This document shows, one piece after another, positions 1 through 6,777 of a stretch of 16,055 nucleotides of DNA. The notes beneath the pieces are model-generated. The model worked only from the letters and a program-made list of their open reading frames with translations. It ran no database searches and was not told where the DNA came from. A program made the position numbers and the translations under genes. Each line of letters begins with the position of its first letter. Position 1 is the stretch's first letter. This stretch comes from Euryarchaeota archaeon UBA136 (GTDB taxonomy: Archaea; Thermoplasmatota; Poseidoniia; MGIII; CG-Epi1): assembly GCA_002506485.1 (NCBI GenBank), contig DAXQ01000008.1, positions 1 through 16,055 on the forward strand, read 5' to 3'.

Positions 1-674
1 ATGGTAAGGAATTAACAGGAAATAGTGATTCGTCTTCTACTGCTGTACACTCTGCCGCCGGTTCGATTAGTATAGTTCCCGCTTCAAACGCCAGACCTGG
101 AGTTTACAATATCGAACTGACAGTGACCTCTACCAACAATGCACCAAATGCTGGGTGTGATTTTGATGTCGTTATTCCCGAACCTGATCTTGAGATAAAG
201 GACACGGACATTTCTTTCAGTCATACCGGAGCTTGGATTAACACCCGTGGAGACTCACAGAGAGTAACCATTACTGCCAAAGTAAGGAACAATGGAGGTA
301 CTACAGATGCCTCTGGAACAACGACAACTGATGTCGAGATCAAATTTTATGTCGATGGTTCACAGCTGGGTTCTGTTCAAACTATAGCAGCGTTGAATTA
401 CGGGGATGAAACCACAGTCTCAGTTTTCTGGAACCCTGCTCGGGCACATGAGGGCAGTGAAGTTGGAATTCCAATCAAGGTGGTAGTAGACCCTGGAGAC
501 AAGATTGAAGAGACAGATCAATCCAATAACGAGGGTAGCACTCATTTCAAGGTTGTAAGGACCAAGGCCAGTAATCCATCTTTCTATATGGGTTTCTTGT
601 CACTGACCGCAGCAGTTGGTGCGGCAGTCTTGTTGTCCACTTATTACCGTAACAAAGAAGACTTGGAAGATTAG
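1..674 (+). CDS. Surface protein with CARDB-like domain and C-terminal membrane anchor (5' partial)
   Basis: The reading frame is open from base 3 to the TAG at 672-674, so the gene starts left of the window; about 223 residues are visible. A GTG at 123 could be read as a start but lies mid-domain, and the codons before it continue the same kind of protein. From about base 180 the protein has a CARDB-like beta-sandwich pattern: a short 'PDLEI' lead-in, a strand with 'VRNNGG', a 'FYVDG' strand, and the closing 'VVVDPGDKIEETDQSNN' that typifies these domains. A hydrophobic stretch (about bases 582-645) followed by a short charged tail (RNKEDLED) is a C-terminal transmembrane anchor, which puts the Ig-like part outside the cell. 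CARDB domains are common in archaeal cell-surface and adhesion proteins. Specific role unknown. rqcH starts 23 nt downstream on the same strand, so read-through is possible. Confidence 0.8.
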   Translation, partial: GKELTGNSDSSSTAVHSAAGSISIVPASNARPGVYNIELTVTSTNNAPNAGCDFDVVIPEPDLEIKDTDISFSHTGAWINTRGDSQRVTITAKVRNNGGTTDASGTTTTDVEIKFYVDGSQLGSVQTIAALNYGDETTVSVFWNPARAHEGSEVGIPIKVVVDPGDKIEETDQSNNEGSTHFKVVRTKASNPSFYMGFLSLTAAVGAAVLLSTYYRNKEDLED

Positions 675-697
675 ATTCACAAGTCATTAAGGGGTAG

Positions 698-2464
698 ATG
701 AAGAAAGCCCTGACCGGCCCAGATATTAGGGAACTGGTGTTGGAATGGCAATATTTATTGGGTTGCAGATTAGAGCAGTTTGGCCGACCCGGTTCCAATG
801 AGCTGATTCTAAAGTTTCGCAGTTCAAGAACTGGAACGGTCCGTCTTGTAGTTGATCTTAGCGGATGGGCCTATGTCACTAAGGAGTCTATCAGTACCGA
901 GTCCAATCACGGTGTCTTCGTAAATGCTGTACGAAAGACAATTAAGAAGAGTCGTTTGGAATCTATAAGTCAGTTGAATGGTGATCGGATCATTTGTCTT
1001 GAATTTATAAGAGGTGATGAACGTCACACCCTGATTTTTGAGATGTTCCATAAAGGGAATGCTATTCTTTGCAGTGATAAAAAGATAAAAACCGTCATGC
1101 GTCAACAGAAATTCAGACATAGGAGTCTGAAACCAGGATTGGAATATCAGGCACCACCAGGTTTTAATCCGTTTGAATCGGATTTCTCCAAATTTAGTGA
1201 TGTAATTTCAGGTTCGGAGAGGCCAATTGGAGCGAGCCTGACAATTAACTGCAATTTGGGAGGCGAGATTTCGAATTTGGTGTGTCATAGATTGGAAATA
1301 GATGTGAGCACTAAAGTCGAGCAATCCAGATTCCAAAGTATATATGACCAAGTACAGGCGATACTATCTGATAAGATTGCACCCTCCATCTTTCTAGATG
1401 ACGAAGATAAGAATTTTACCGTATCATCCCTTAACTTGAGCCATTTGAACCGGGGTCCTCAATTTGATACGTTTGGTGAAGCTATAGAAACCTATCTTAA
1501 TTCTCGAGAAGAGCCAGTAGTAGTAGTTAAAGAAGACATAAGGATTATTCGGCAAAAGGAAGCTATAGAGAATTATTTGTCCAAGGCTGAGAAACTGAGG
1601 GAAAAAGGCAACCTGATTTTTTCCAATACAGGCCTTGTAAGGAAAGCTGTCAAAAACGAAAGAGATACCATTCTGATTGAAAATAAAGAGATTAAGGTTG
1701 ATATTTCCAAGTCTCCTGAAGCTAATGCTTCTGAGTATTTTGATAAAGCTAAGGAAATGGAAAGAAAGGCCAAACGTACTAGGGAAATTTTGGATACTAA
1801 ACCCCTAAAGAAGCCCAGAAAAAGAAAAATCAAGGCTGATTATCGGGAATGGTTCGAAAATTATAGGTGGTTTATAACATCAGAGGGAGAGGTTGCGATT
1901 GGTGGAAAGGATGCTACAACAAATGAAAGAGCAGTCAAAAAATACTTGAAAAATATGGATCGTTATGCCCATGCAGATGTTCATGGAGCTCCTAGTGTCG
2001 TGGTTAAGAATAATGGAGCCCCACCTTCATCAGATTCTATGCTGGAAGCCTGCCATTTTAGTTTAGCTTATAGCAAGGCCTGGGCAGCCCGGGTTTCGAG
2101 TGGACATTCCTTCTGGGTCGAGAGCGATAAAGTATCAAAGACTCCAAATACCGGTGAGTTCCTAGCTAAAGGCTCATTTGTTATTAGAGGCAAGCGTAAT
2201 TGGAATAAGAACTTGGAACTAAAACTGGCAATTGGATTGATTGATTATAATAGCGTTGAGAAATTGATGGGAGGTCCAGTTATGGCTTTAGAGAATCAAT
2301 CCAAGAAATATGCGGTTTTCAAGCCTGGTTTTACAGATCGAAAACAGCTTTCTAAGATTTTGTCAAATATTTTTGAGAGGGATATTTCTGAAATTGAGAA
2401 GTTACTACCTAATGGTGGTTTTGAATTAGTTAAATCCTCTGGTATTGATATAAAATTGGAATAG
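698..2464 (+). CDS. rqcH: RqcH / NFACT family ribosome quality control protein
   Basis: Archaeal member of the NFACT (RqcH/Rqc2/NEMF) family, 588 aa. Family members bind 60S/50S subunits that carry a stalled nascent chain with peptidyl-tRNA and recruit tRNA to add a C-terminal tail that marks the chain for degradation. The N-terminal NFACT-N domain (about 1-170) includes D96-R97 in 'NGDRIICLEF', which aligns with the DR pair needed for tailing in bacterial RqcH and conserved in NEMF. A helical, probably coiled-coil middle follows (about 285-370, including a basic segment near 370-380). The NFACT-R domain (about 382-505) contains 'YREWFENYRWF', 'IGGKDATTNE' and 'TPNTGEFLAKGSFVIRGKR'. The C-terminus is short compared with eukaryotic NEMF. 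The ATG at 698 follows a weak G-rich ribosome site (AAGGGG). The gene ends 1 nt from the 3' end of the opposing tRNA-Leu gene. Family assignment is firm; tailing activity is inferred. Confidence 0.93.
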   Translation: MKKALTGPDIRELVLEWQYLLGCRLEQFGRPGSNELILKFRSSRTGTVRLVVDLSGWAYVTKESISTESNHGVFVNAVRKTIKKSRLESISQLNGDRIICLEFIRGDERHTLIFEMFHKGNAILCSDKKIKTVMRQQKFRHRSLKPGLEYQAPPGFNPFESDFSKFSDVISGSERPIGASLTINCNLGGEISNLVCHRLEIDVSTKVEQSRFQSIYDQVQAILSDKIAPSIFLDDEDKNFTVSSLNLSHLNRGPQFDTFGEAIETYLNSREEPVVVVKEDIRIIRQKEAIENYLSKAEKLREKGNLIFSNTGLVRKAVKNERDTILIENKEIKVDISKSPEANASEYFDKAKEMERKAKRTREILDTKPLKKPRKRKIKADYREWFENYRWFITSEGEVAIGGKDATTNERAVKKYLKNMDRYAHADVHGAPSVVVKNNGAPPSSDSMLEACHFSLAYSKAWAARVSSGHSFWVESDKVSKTPNTGEFLAKGSFVIRGKRNWNKNLELKLAIGLIDYNSVEKLMGGPVMALENQSKKYAVFKPGFTDRKQLSKILSNIFERDISEIEKLLPNGGFELVKSSGIDIKLE

Positions 2465-2465
2465 G

Positions 2466-2552
2466 TGGTGCGGGGGGTGGGATTTGAACCCACGTACCAC
2501 TAAGGACTAGGCCCTCAACCTAGCGCAATTGGCCAGACTATGCGACCCCCGC
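2466..2552 (-). tRNA. tRNA-Leu (anticodon GAG), with encoded CCA
   Basis: Read on the minus strand, GCGGGGG (2546-2552) pairs with CCCCCGC (2470-2476) as the acceptor stem. The D arm has a 3-bp GCA/TGC stem. The anticodon arm is CTAGG-TTGAGGG-CCTAG, giving anticodon GAG. A long class II variable arm of about 13 nt follows, then the T arm GTGGG-TTCAAAT-CCCAC. The discriminator is A, as expected for leucine. The next three bases are CCA (2466-2468), so the tail is genome-encoded. The tRNA begins one nucleotide after the rpo3 stop codon and lies in the same orientation, so it is almost certainly transcribed as the last unit of the rps13 operon and freed by RNase P. No TATA box can be specific to it, because the bases upstream are rpo3 coding sequence. 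Confidence 0.97.
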
Positions 2553-2553
2553 T

Positions 2554-3411
2554 TTATGCGGCAGCGTCAATGTTAGACATGAACTCGTTACAATGTCTGT
2601 CTAGCGCCTTAAGAGCTTGTTCTAGAGCCAATTTGGCTTTCATTGCGCCATTAGTTTCAAATTCAAAAACAAAGTGATCATTCTTTGTTGATACTTCCAT
2701 AGCTGCTTGAGCATCTTCATCATTCCACAACTTTTCCAATATCTTGAGTGCTTCGTGAGCTTCTATGGGGTCTTCTATGATGTGTCCCTTTCCCTTTTTC
2801 TTAAACTTACTTTTGCCAACAGTATCCAGAACGGTTTTTGAGCCCTTTCCAGAAGCTACCGTCAAAGTTGGCGCCTGATAGAATCTCGGAGCCACCGCAC
2901 ACTGCCATTTTGTGTGTTTTCCGGCATTTCCCATTTTAGCCTTGGCATAGACCAGAATTGCTTGTCCCTCTCCTAATTTTACGATTGGAACCTTTGCCTC
3001 AGGTATGGTTAGAGAGCTATCACTACTAACCGGTTCCAAATCGCCAGAATAAACAGTGCAAGGTCCTTGTTTATGGAGTGAATACATGATATCTGGCTGT
3101 TTGGAGTCATCATTTATGGAATTGCCAAAGGCTTCGATTGTCTTTTTGTCAGTAGGTATAGGAAGCATTCCAATTCTATGAGATATAATCTCATTGAACA
3201 TCGCGCTGATTGATTCGTATTCACGTTCTTCTCCGCTTTCTTCATCTACATAGGATCCTAAGGAACCCATGTGAAAATCAATTTCATGTATAGCTAGACA
3301 GGGTACCATTGAAACTAAAGATCTCCTTACCGAATTCACAAACGAATAATTGACGTTCTTGAACTCAACCTGTGCATAATAGTCTTCCATTTTTCTGACA
3401 TTTACTTTCAT
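2554..3411 (-). CDS. rpo3: DNA-directed RNA polymerase subunit Rpo3 (RpoD, Rpb3/alpha-like)
   Basis: Archaeal Rpo3, 285 aa, the alpha/Rpb3-type subunit that pairs with Rpo11 to nucleate polymerase assembly. Visible motifs are N26-SVRR-30 in the first dimerization helix, 'HRIGMLPIP' (78-86), 'KLGEGQ' (145-150), and G164-K-H-x-K-W169. The C-terminal helix (about 255-278) closes the dimerization domain. Some archaeal Rpo3 proteins carry a ferredoxin-like Fe-S domain. This one has only four scattered cysteines (38, 118, 171, 274) and no CxxC cluster, so it should lack Fe-S. A lysine-rich stretch (about 187-210) is likely a flexible insert. The ATG overlaps the rps11 stop by one base (TAATG), with GGGAG upstream, indicating translational coupling. 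The stop is followed after one base by the tRNA-Leu. Confidence 0.96.
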   Translation of the reverse strand: MKVNVRKMEDYYAQVEFKNVNYSFVNSVRRSLVSMVPCLAIHEIDFHMGSLGSYVDEESGEEREYESISAMFNEIISHRIGMLPIPTDKKTIEAFGNSINDDSKQPDIMYSLHKQGPCTVYSGDLEPVSSDSSLTIPEAKVPIVKLGEGQAILVYAKAKMGNAGKHTKWQCAVAPRFYQAPTLTVASGKGSKTVLDTVGKSKFKKKGKGHIIEDPIEAHEALKILEKLWNDEDAQAAMEVSTKNDHFVFEFETNGAMKAKLALEQALKALDRHCNEFMSNIDAAA

Positions 3412-3794
3412 TATACTCTTCTCCCTCTTCTTCCACCTTTGGGTTTTCCACCATCATGAGGTATAGGTGTAACGTCATCAATTCTGGTTATGAGTATTCC
3501 AGCCCTTGCTAAAGCTCTGATTGCAGCCTGTGCCCCAGGACCTGGTGTACCTCCTCTTTTCCCTCCAGCACCTCTAAGTTTTACATGGACGTTTTCAATA
3601 CCCTTTTCCTTCAAAGCATCAGCCACTTGTTTGGCCGCTAACATTGCTGCATGTGGCCGTGATTCTTCTCTCTGCGCTCTTACAACCATCCCTCCAGAAC
3701 ATTTGGCTATAGTTTCAGCTCCAGTTGAATCTGTAACTGTGATGATAATATTGTTGTGTGAGGCGAAAATGTGTGCTATAGCCCACTTTTTCAT
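3411..3794 (-). CDS. rps11: 30S ribosomal protein uS11
   Basis: Small-subunit platform protein uS11, 127 aa, the usual archaeal length. It shows the conserved start 'IAHIFASHNNIIITVTD', the 'CSGGMVV' segment, 'AAMLAAKQVAD', the glycine-rich 'KLRGAGGKRGGTPGPGAQAA' loop, and the basic C-terminus 'PKGGRRGRRV' that contacts 16S rRNA near the mRNA exit. It sits in the canonical order rps13-rps4-rps11-rpo3. Both junctions are one-base TAATG overlaps (at 3794 with rps4 and at 3411 with rpo3). GGAG lies 8 nt upstream of its ATG within the rps4 tail, supporting this start and coupled translation. Confidence 0.98.
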   Translation of the reverse strand: MKKWAIAHIFASHNNIIITVTDSTGAETIAKCSGGMVVRAQREESRPHAAMLAAKQVADALKEKGIENVHVKLRGAGGKRGGTPGPGAQAAIRALARAGILITRIDDVTPIPHDGGKPKGGRRGRRV

Positions 3795-4426
3795 TATTTC
3801 TTCTCCACTTTGGTTTCTTCAACCTGTTTGGATTCAGTTTTATCTTCAGCCTTTTTCTCATCCACTTTTTTCTCTATAGGTTCTTCCATTTCATCATCAG
3901 TTTTTTCCTGGATTCCAGGTCTTACTGGGTGAAGATCACTATTAAGCGCTGAGGTTGGTGAATAAGCGATATTCTTTTCTTGCAATTTAGTAACTAATAT
4001 TCCAGGAACTCGGGCTACAGCCCCATCAATAGATATATGACCATGAACTATTAGTTGTCTTGCCTGTTTGACTGTGGATGATAATCCTTGAAGATAAACT
4101 TGAGTTTGTAACCTGCGATCCAGAACATTCTCGGGCGTCATTGTAAGGACGTCTTCAAGACCTGAATTTTGCTCTAACATCCCAAGGCGGTTTAGTTTGG
4201 CTAGGAGGAGGTTCTTTTCTTTCTGAGCTTGTTCATCGCTGGAGTTAGCGGTTAGTTTCCTAGCTTGTCTCCGCATTTCTCTGACCTTCGTATTAGCTCT
4301 CCAAATCTCTCTTTTGTTCTTAAGTCCATACTGATGAATTAATCCGCTCTCCTCTTCTATTCTAACCTTTTGCCAAGGGTGGGATGGCGTGTCATAGTGT
4401 TTACTAGGAAACTTGGGATGCCCCAT
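3794..4426 (-). CDS. rps4: 30S ribosomal protein uS4 with charged C-terminal tail
   Basis: uS4, a primary 16S rRNA binder, 210 aa. The N-terminal half has the archaeal/eukaryotic pattern 'GHPKFPSKHYDTPSHPW' and basic helices (about 38-60). The S4 RNA-binding domain spans about 103-150 ('RLQTQVYLQGLSSTVKQARQLIVHGHISIDG'). The fold's usual end is near residue 171 ('HPVRPGI'). After it comes a low-complexity Glu/Lys/Asp tail of about 38 residues (172-210) with repeats such as 'EKKVDEKK', not part of the conserved fold and likely disordered. The ATG lies 2 nt after the rps13 stop, and the stop overlaps the rps11 ATG. The tail is translated in the same frame with no sign of frameshift. Confidence 0.96.
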   Translation of the reverse strand: MGHPKFPSKHYDTPSHPWQKVRIEEESGLIHQYGLKNKREIWRANTKVREMRRQARKLTANSSDEQAQKEKNLLLAKLNRLGMLEQNSGLEDVLTMTPENVLDRRLQTQVYLQGLSSTVKQARQLIVHGHISIDGAVARVPGILVTKLQEKNIAYSPTSALNSDLHPVRPGIQEKTDDEMEEPIEKKVDEKKAEDKTESKQVEETKVEKK

Positions 4427-4428
4427 AA

Positions 4429-4890
4429 CTAGGTTTGAGCCCCTTTCTTACGGCTAACACCCAAGGCTAATCCCTTCCTTCCATTCGAGTAGGTTCTCTG
4501 CCCTCTAACCTTGTGACCTGACGCATGTCTTATGCCCTTGTAGGATTTGACCTTCTTCATTCGATTTAAATCTTCATCATGTGTCATTTTCAGTTCAACA
4601 CTAACTGGATGTATATCCTCCCCTGTGTCGTAGTCTTTCTGCCTGTTAAGCAACCAGTCAGGAACATAATCATTCAGATTCATTATAGCATTTTCAATAT
4701 CCACTACATTCTTATCGTCTAGTTTTCCAGCCAGTTTATTGGGATCAAGTTTTAATTTCTGGACTATGGCATTGCTAATTCGGGGTCCGATTCCCCTAAT
4801 TGAAGTCAAGGCATTTACTAGTCGCTCTTCACCCGAGACATCGGAGTTTGCTATACGGATTATGTATTTGAAATCTGAGTCGTCTGACAC
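4429..4890 (-). CDS. rps13: 30S ribosomal protein uS13
   Basis: uS13 of the small-subunit head, 153 aa. It contains the helix-two-turns-helix motif 'LTSIRGIGPRISNAI' (28-42) and the C-terminal rRNA/tRNA-contacting segment 'YKGIRHASGHKVRGQRT' (117-133). The start is GTG at 4890: an in-frame TAA lies four codons upstream, so no earlier start is possible. GAGGT sits 4 nt before it, a good Shine-Dalgarno match. The ATG two bases upstream is in another frame. First gene of the rps13-rps4-rps11-rpo3-tRNA-Leu operon, with a strong TATA/BRE promoter 50-65 nt upstream. Confidence 0.97.
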   Translation of the reverse strand: MSDDSDFKYIIRIANSDVSGEERLVNALTSIRGIGPRISNAIVQKLKLDPNKLAGKLDDKNVVDIENAIMNLNDYVPDWLLNRQKDYDTGEDIHPVSVELKMTHDEDLNRMKKVKSYKGIRHASGHKVRGQRTYSNGRKGLALGVSRKKGAQT

Positions 4891-4920
4891 ATGTACCTCT
4901 TAGGAATAAAATCCAGAGTT

Positions 4921-4938
4921 GGCGCCATTCAGGCGGCC
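4921..4938. repeat. GC-rich imperfect inverted repeat next to the rps13 TATA box
   Basis: The arms are GGCGCC and GGCGGCC around a 5-nt ATTCA centre, giving six G-C pairs with one bulged base. It stands out in otherwise AT-rich upstream DNA. It lies between the TATA box and the predicted transcription start of the rps13 operon, where archaeal repressors often bind. No protein can be assigned, and chance is not excluded. Confidence 0.4.
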
Positions 4939-4954
4939 TATTTATATGCTTTTC
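4939..4954 (-). promoter_or_regulatory. BRE/TATA promoter of the rps13 operon
   Basis: On the minus strand the sequence is GAAAAG (BRE-like, 4949-4954) followed directly by CATATAAATA (4939-4948), close to the archaeal TATA consensus. Transcription should start about 25 nt on, near 4918, giving a leader of roughly 28 nt that holds the AGAGGT ribosome site of rps13. A GC-rich imperfect inverted repeat (4921-4938) occupies the space between the TATA box and the predicted start. Confidence 0.8.
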
Positions 4955-4990
4955 TTGAAATAATCGACGACTGAAAGCAGGGGTAACTAT

Positions 4991-5002
4991 TAATATGGTA
5001 TA
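4991..5002 (+). promoter_or_regulatory. Probable TATA element of the PKD-domain gene
   Basis: TAATATGGTATA lies about 20-30 nt before the ATG at 5021, the spacing expected for a leaderless archaeal transcript. No Shine-Dalgarno sequence precedes the ATG, which agrees. The match to the consensus is moderate. Confidence 0.45.
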
Positions 5003-5020
5003 ATCAAGTTGGAATCAGAA

Positions 5021-5737
5021 ATGAAAAAGGTCACACTTCTATTGCTGATTCTTTTCCTAGTTATGGGTGCTTCTGGAGGTTATGGCTATTATGTCATTGT
5101 TCTTGAAGATGATACAGATGATACTGATGACAATCCAAAGTCCAGTAGTCCTCCCATTGCAAGGATAAACCCCTCCAATCCTAAGATACAAGCCAATGAA
5201 ACTATTCTTTTCTCTGCTTCTGATTCTTCAGATTCAGATGGAGATACACTTACTTTTACATGGATTTTTGAGGGAGATAGTGAACCATACAGTAGTGAGA
5301 CAATCGAACGGACTTATCCTGATGGAGGTGATTTTTATGTCAATCTCTTGGTTACTGATTCAACCGGTTTGACTGATGAAGCTGAAACCATAGTAAGTGT
5401 GGTAGAGGATTATCATGGAGAAGCAAGCGGTGATGTTGATGGAGGCGAAAGCGATCAAATAGAATTTCCTGTAGAGTCTGGCGTTGTTAGTTTATACATC
5501 ACGTGGGAACTTGATGATAACCAACAAATCACAGGTACAATTAATCCCTCTAGTGTAAATCTTATGCTGAATGATGCACAAGGAAATAATCTTGAAAATG
5601 AAACGGATGTGCAGGAAGGTGATGGTTCATGGTCAATAAGCAGTGAAAGATTAGATGCCGTAGGTGATTATGAATTTATAATAGAGGGCGAAGATGGTAG
5701 TATGTCTTACGATGTAACTATTGATGTTAGTTATTAG
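5021..5737 (+). CDS. Secreted or membrane-anchored PKD-domain protein
   Basis: About 238 aa from the ATG at 5021; a TTG at 5009 would add four residues but has no support. The N-terminus is KK followed by a hydrophobic stretch (about 4-27), which is a signal peptide or an uncleaved anchor. A very acidic linker follows (D30-D37). Residues about 44-128 form a PKD domain: 'PPIARINPS', 'SASDSSDSDGDTLTFTW', 'YPDGGDFYVNLLVTDS'. The rest (about 132-238) is beta-rich and acidic ('LYITWELDD', 'GDYEFIIEGEDG'), probably a second beta-sandwich that I cannot name. PKD domains are typical of archaeal surface layers and adhesins. An AT-rich element (4991-5002, TAATATGGTATA) about 25 nt upstream suggests a leaderless or nearly leaderless transcript. 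The stop overlaps the convergent trmG10 stop by 4 nt. Confidence 0.82.
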   Translation: MKKVTLLLLILFLVMGASGGYGYYVIVLEDDTDDTDDNPKSSSPPIARINPSNPKIQANETILFSASDSSDSDGDTLTFTWIFEGDSEPYSSETIERTYPDGGDFYVNLLVTDSTGLTDEAETIVSVVEDYHGEASGDVDGGESDQIEFPVESGVVSLYITWELDDNQQITGTINPSSVNLMLNDAQGNNLENETDVQEGDGSWSISSERLDAVGDYEFIIEGEDGSMSYDVTIDVSY

Positions 5738-6729
5738 TTTTTTTCCAGCACCATAATATATCTAGTAAGTGATTTGTGGATATACCATTCGAATTGGTAG
5801 ATTTTCTTGAAATTAGTGGTTTGTATTAATTCAGGATTAGAAATAGCCATTACAATTCTTTTTCCTTTTTCCATTGCTTCCGAGAAAATAGTCATGGTTC
5901 TCTGCAAAAGTTCACTGATCTTCTCACCCCCCGTGCTACTTGCGATTCCATAGGGGGGGTCCGTGACAATTGCTTCAAAGCTCTGGTTTTTTGATTCTTT
6001 TACATCTCCTTTCTTAATTTTCCCTTCTAATCCAAAATGTTCGAGGTTTCCCTTTGAATTCACAACCATTTTTTCCAAGAGATCCATACCTTTTACTTTC
6101 ATTCCCATGTCCGCAGCCTCGATTAGGATCCCGCCAGTGCCACAAAAAGGATCAAGGACAGTATCATTTGGCGAACAGTTCGCAAGGTTCACCATCGACC
6201 TTGCTATTCTGGGGTGAATACTTATAGGTGAAAAATAAGGCCTGTATCTCACATGATGTTCCAAGCAACTTTTGTAGGCTGTTGTTGAGTTTTCTTCAAG
6301 AATAGAGATTATTGTTCTTGAACCGGTGTAGAAAAGTATCTTTACATCAGGGTTATCTAGAGCAATTTCATTCTCGATTGGTATTTTTCGTCCAATTTTG
6401 ATGGCTATTTTTCTTTCTGAAATCACATTTCTACGAATTTGGCGTATCGCGAAACTGTTTTTTCCCAGATCGAGTGTTGGCAATTGTTCTATGACTTTTC
6501 CAATATCTTTTTCTTCAGATGAGTGTATGATTCTAGAGACCCGTTTTGTCATACCCAATCTTCGAATAGTGTTTAGTGCCAATTTCTGAGAGGTCTTAAT
6601 TATGACTATTTGACCTTCTTCAAACCCCGTTTCGGGATTATACCCTTCAGTCTTCAGCAGCTCCTCAGCCTCAATCTTGGCTAATTCTTTATTCTCGCCA
6701 CCGAGTTCAAACAAGTATTCGCTTGTCAC
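5734..6729 (-). CDS. trmG10: tRNA (guanine10-N2)-methyltransferase, THUMP/Trm-G10 (Trm11) family
   Basis: 331 aa. It resembles archaeal Trm-G10, which methylates N2 of G10 in tRNA using S-adenosylmethionine. A THUMP-type RNA-binding region occupies about residues 45-145. The linker 'RYRPYFSPISIHPRIAR' (161-177) is typical of this family. The Rossmann methylase follows: SAM motif 'VLDPFCGTGGILIEAADMG' (191-209), the acidic 'GMDL' strand end (214-217), and the catalytic 'TDPPYG' (256-261), the D-P-P-Y form used by N2-guanine methylases. The start is GTG at 6729 with GGAG 4 nt upstream. It is divergent from the cis-prenyltransferase gene (48-nt spacer) and convergent with the PKD gene (4-nt overlap). 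Related 23S rRNA N2-G methylases share motifs, but length and THUMP placement favour Trm-G10. Confidence 0.88.
   Translation of the reverse strand: MTSEYLFELGGENKELAKIEAEELLKTEGYNPETGFEEGQIVIIKTSQKLALNTIRRLGMTKRVSRIIHSSEEKDIGKVIEQLPTLDLGKNSFAIRQIRRNVISERKIAIKIGRKIPIENEIALDNPDVKILFYTGSRTIISILEENSTTAYKSCLEHHVRYRPYFSPISIHPRIARSMVNLANCSPNDTVLDPFCGTGGILIEAADMGMKVKGMDLLEKMVVNSKGNLEHFGLEGKIKKGDVKESKNQSFEAIVTDPPYGIASSTGGEKISELLQRTMTIFSEAMEKGKRIVMAISNPELIQTTNFKKIYQFEWYIHKSLTRYIMVLEKN
5738..5744 (+). terminator. Oligo-T run after the PKD-domain gene
   Basis: Seven consecutive T residues follow the PKD gene's TAG directly. Archaeal RNA polymerase terminates at such runs without a hairpin. The run lies inside the 3' coding end of the opposing trmG10 gene (its final lysine codons), so it may be only codon use. 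Confidence 0.35.
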
Positions 6730-6744
6730 TTGACTCCAATAAAG

Positions 6745-6757
6745 TTATTTTATAATG
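6745..6757. promoter_or_regulatory. TATA-like element shared by trmG10 and the cis-prenyltransferase gene
   Basis: The 48-nt spacer holds one AT-rich core, TTATTTTATAATG, containing the palindrome TTATAA. On the plus strand its centre is about 27 nt before the GTG at 6778, fitting a leaderless transcript. On the minus strand it reads as TTATAAAATAA about 22 nt before the trmG10 GTG at 6729. No other TATA candidate is present, so one element probably serves both directions. Confidence 0.55.
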
Positions 6758-6777
6758 TTGTGTGCACATTGTAATTT

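Noticed and set aside
123..674. GTG at 123 as the start of the CARDB-like gene
   Set aside because: The frame is open to the window edge and upstream codons continue the same beta-rich protein, so the gene is 5' truncated.
2296..2493. 65-codon minus-strand frame overlapping the tRNA
   Set aside because: It runs through the tRNA-Leu gene and antisense to rqcH, with no protein signature.
2554..3411. Fe-S cluster domain in Rpo3
   Set aside because: Only four scattered cysteines are present, with no CxxC ferredoxin pattern.
3490..3879. 129-codon plus-strand frame
   Set aside because: Antisense to rps11 and the rps4 tail, which are certain genes.
5009..5020. TTG at 5009 as start of the PKD-domain gene
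   Set aside because: It adds only four residues before a typical MKK signal start. The ATG at 5021 fits both the signal sequence and the TATA spacing.
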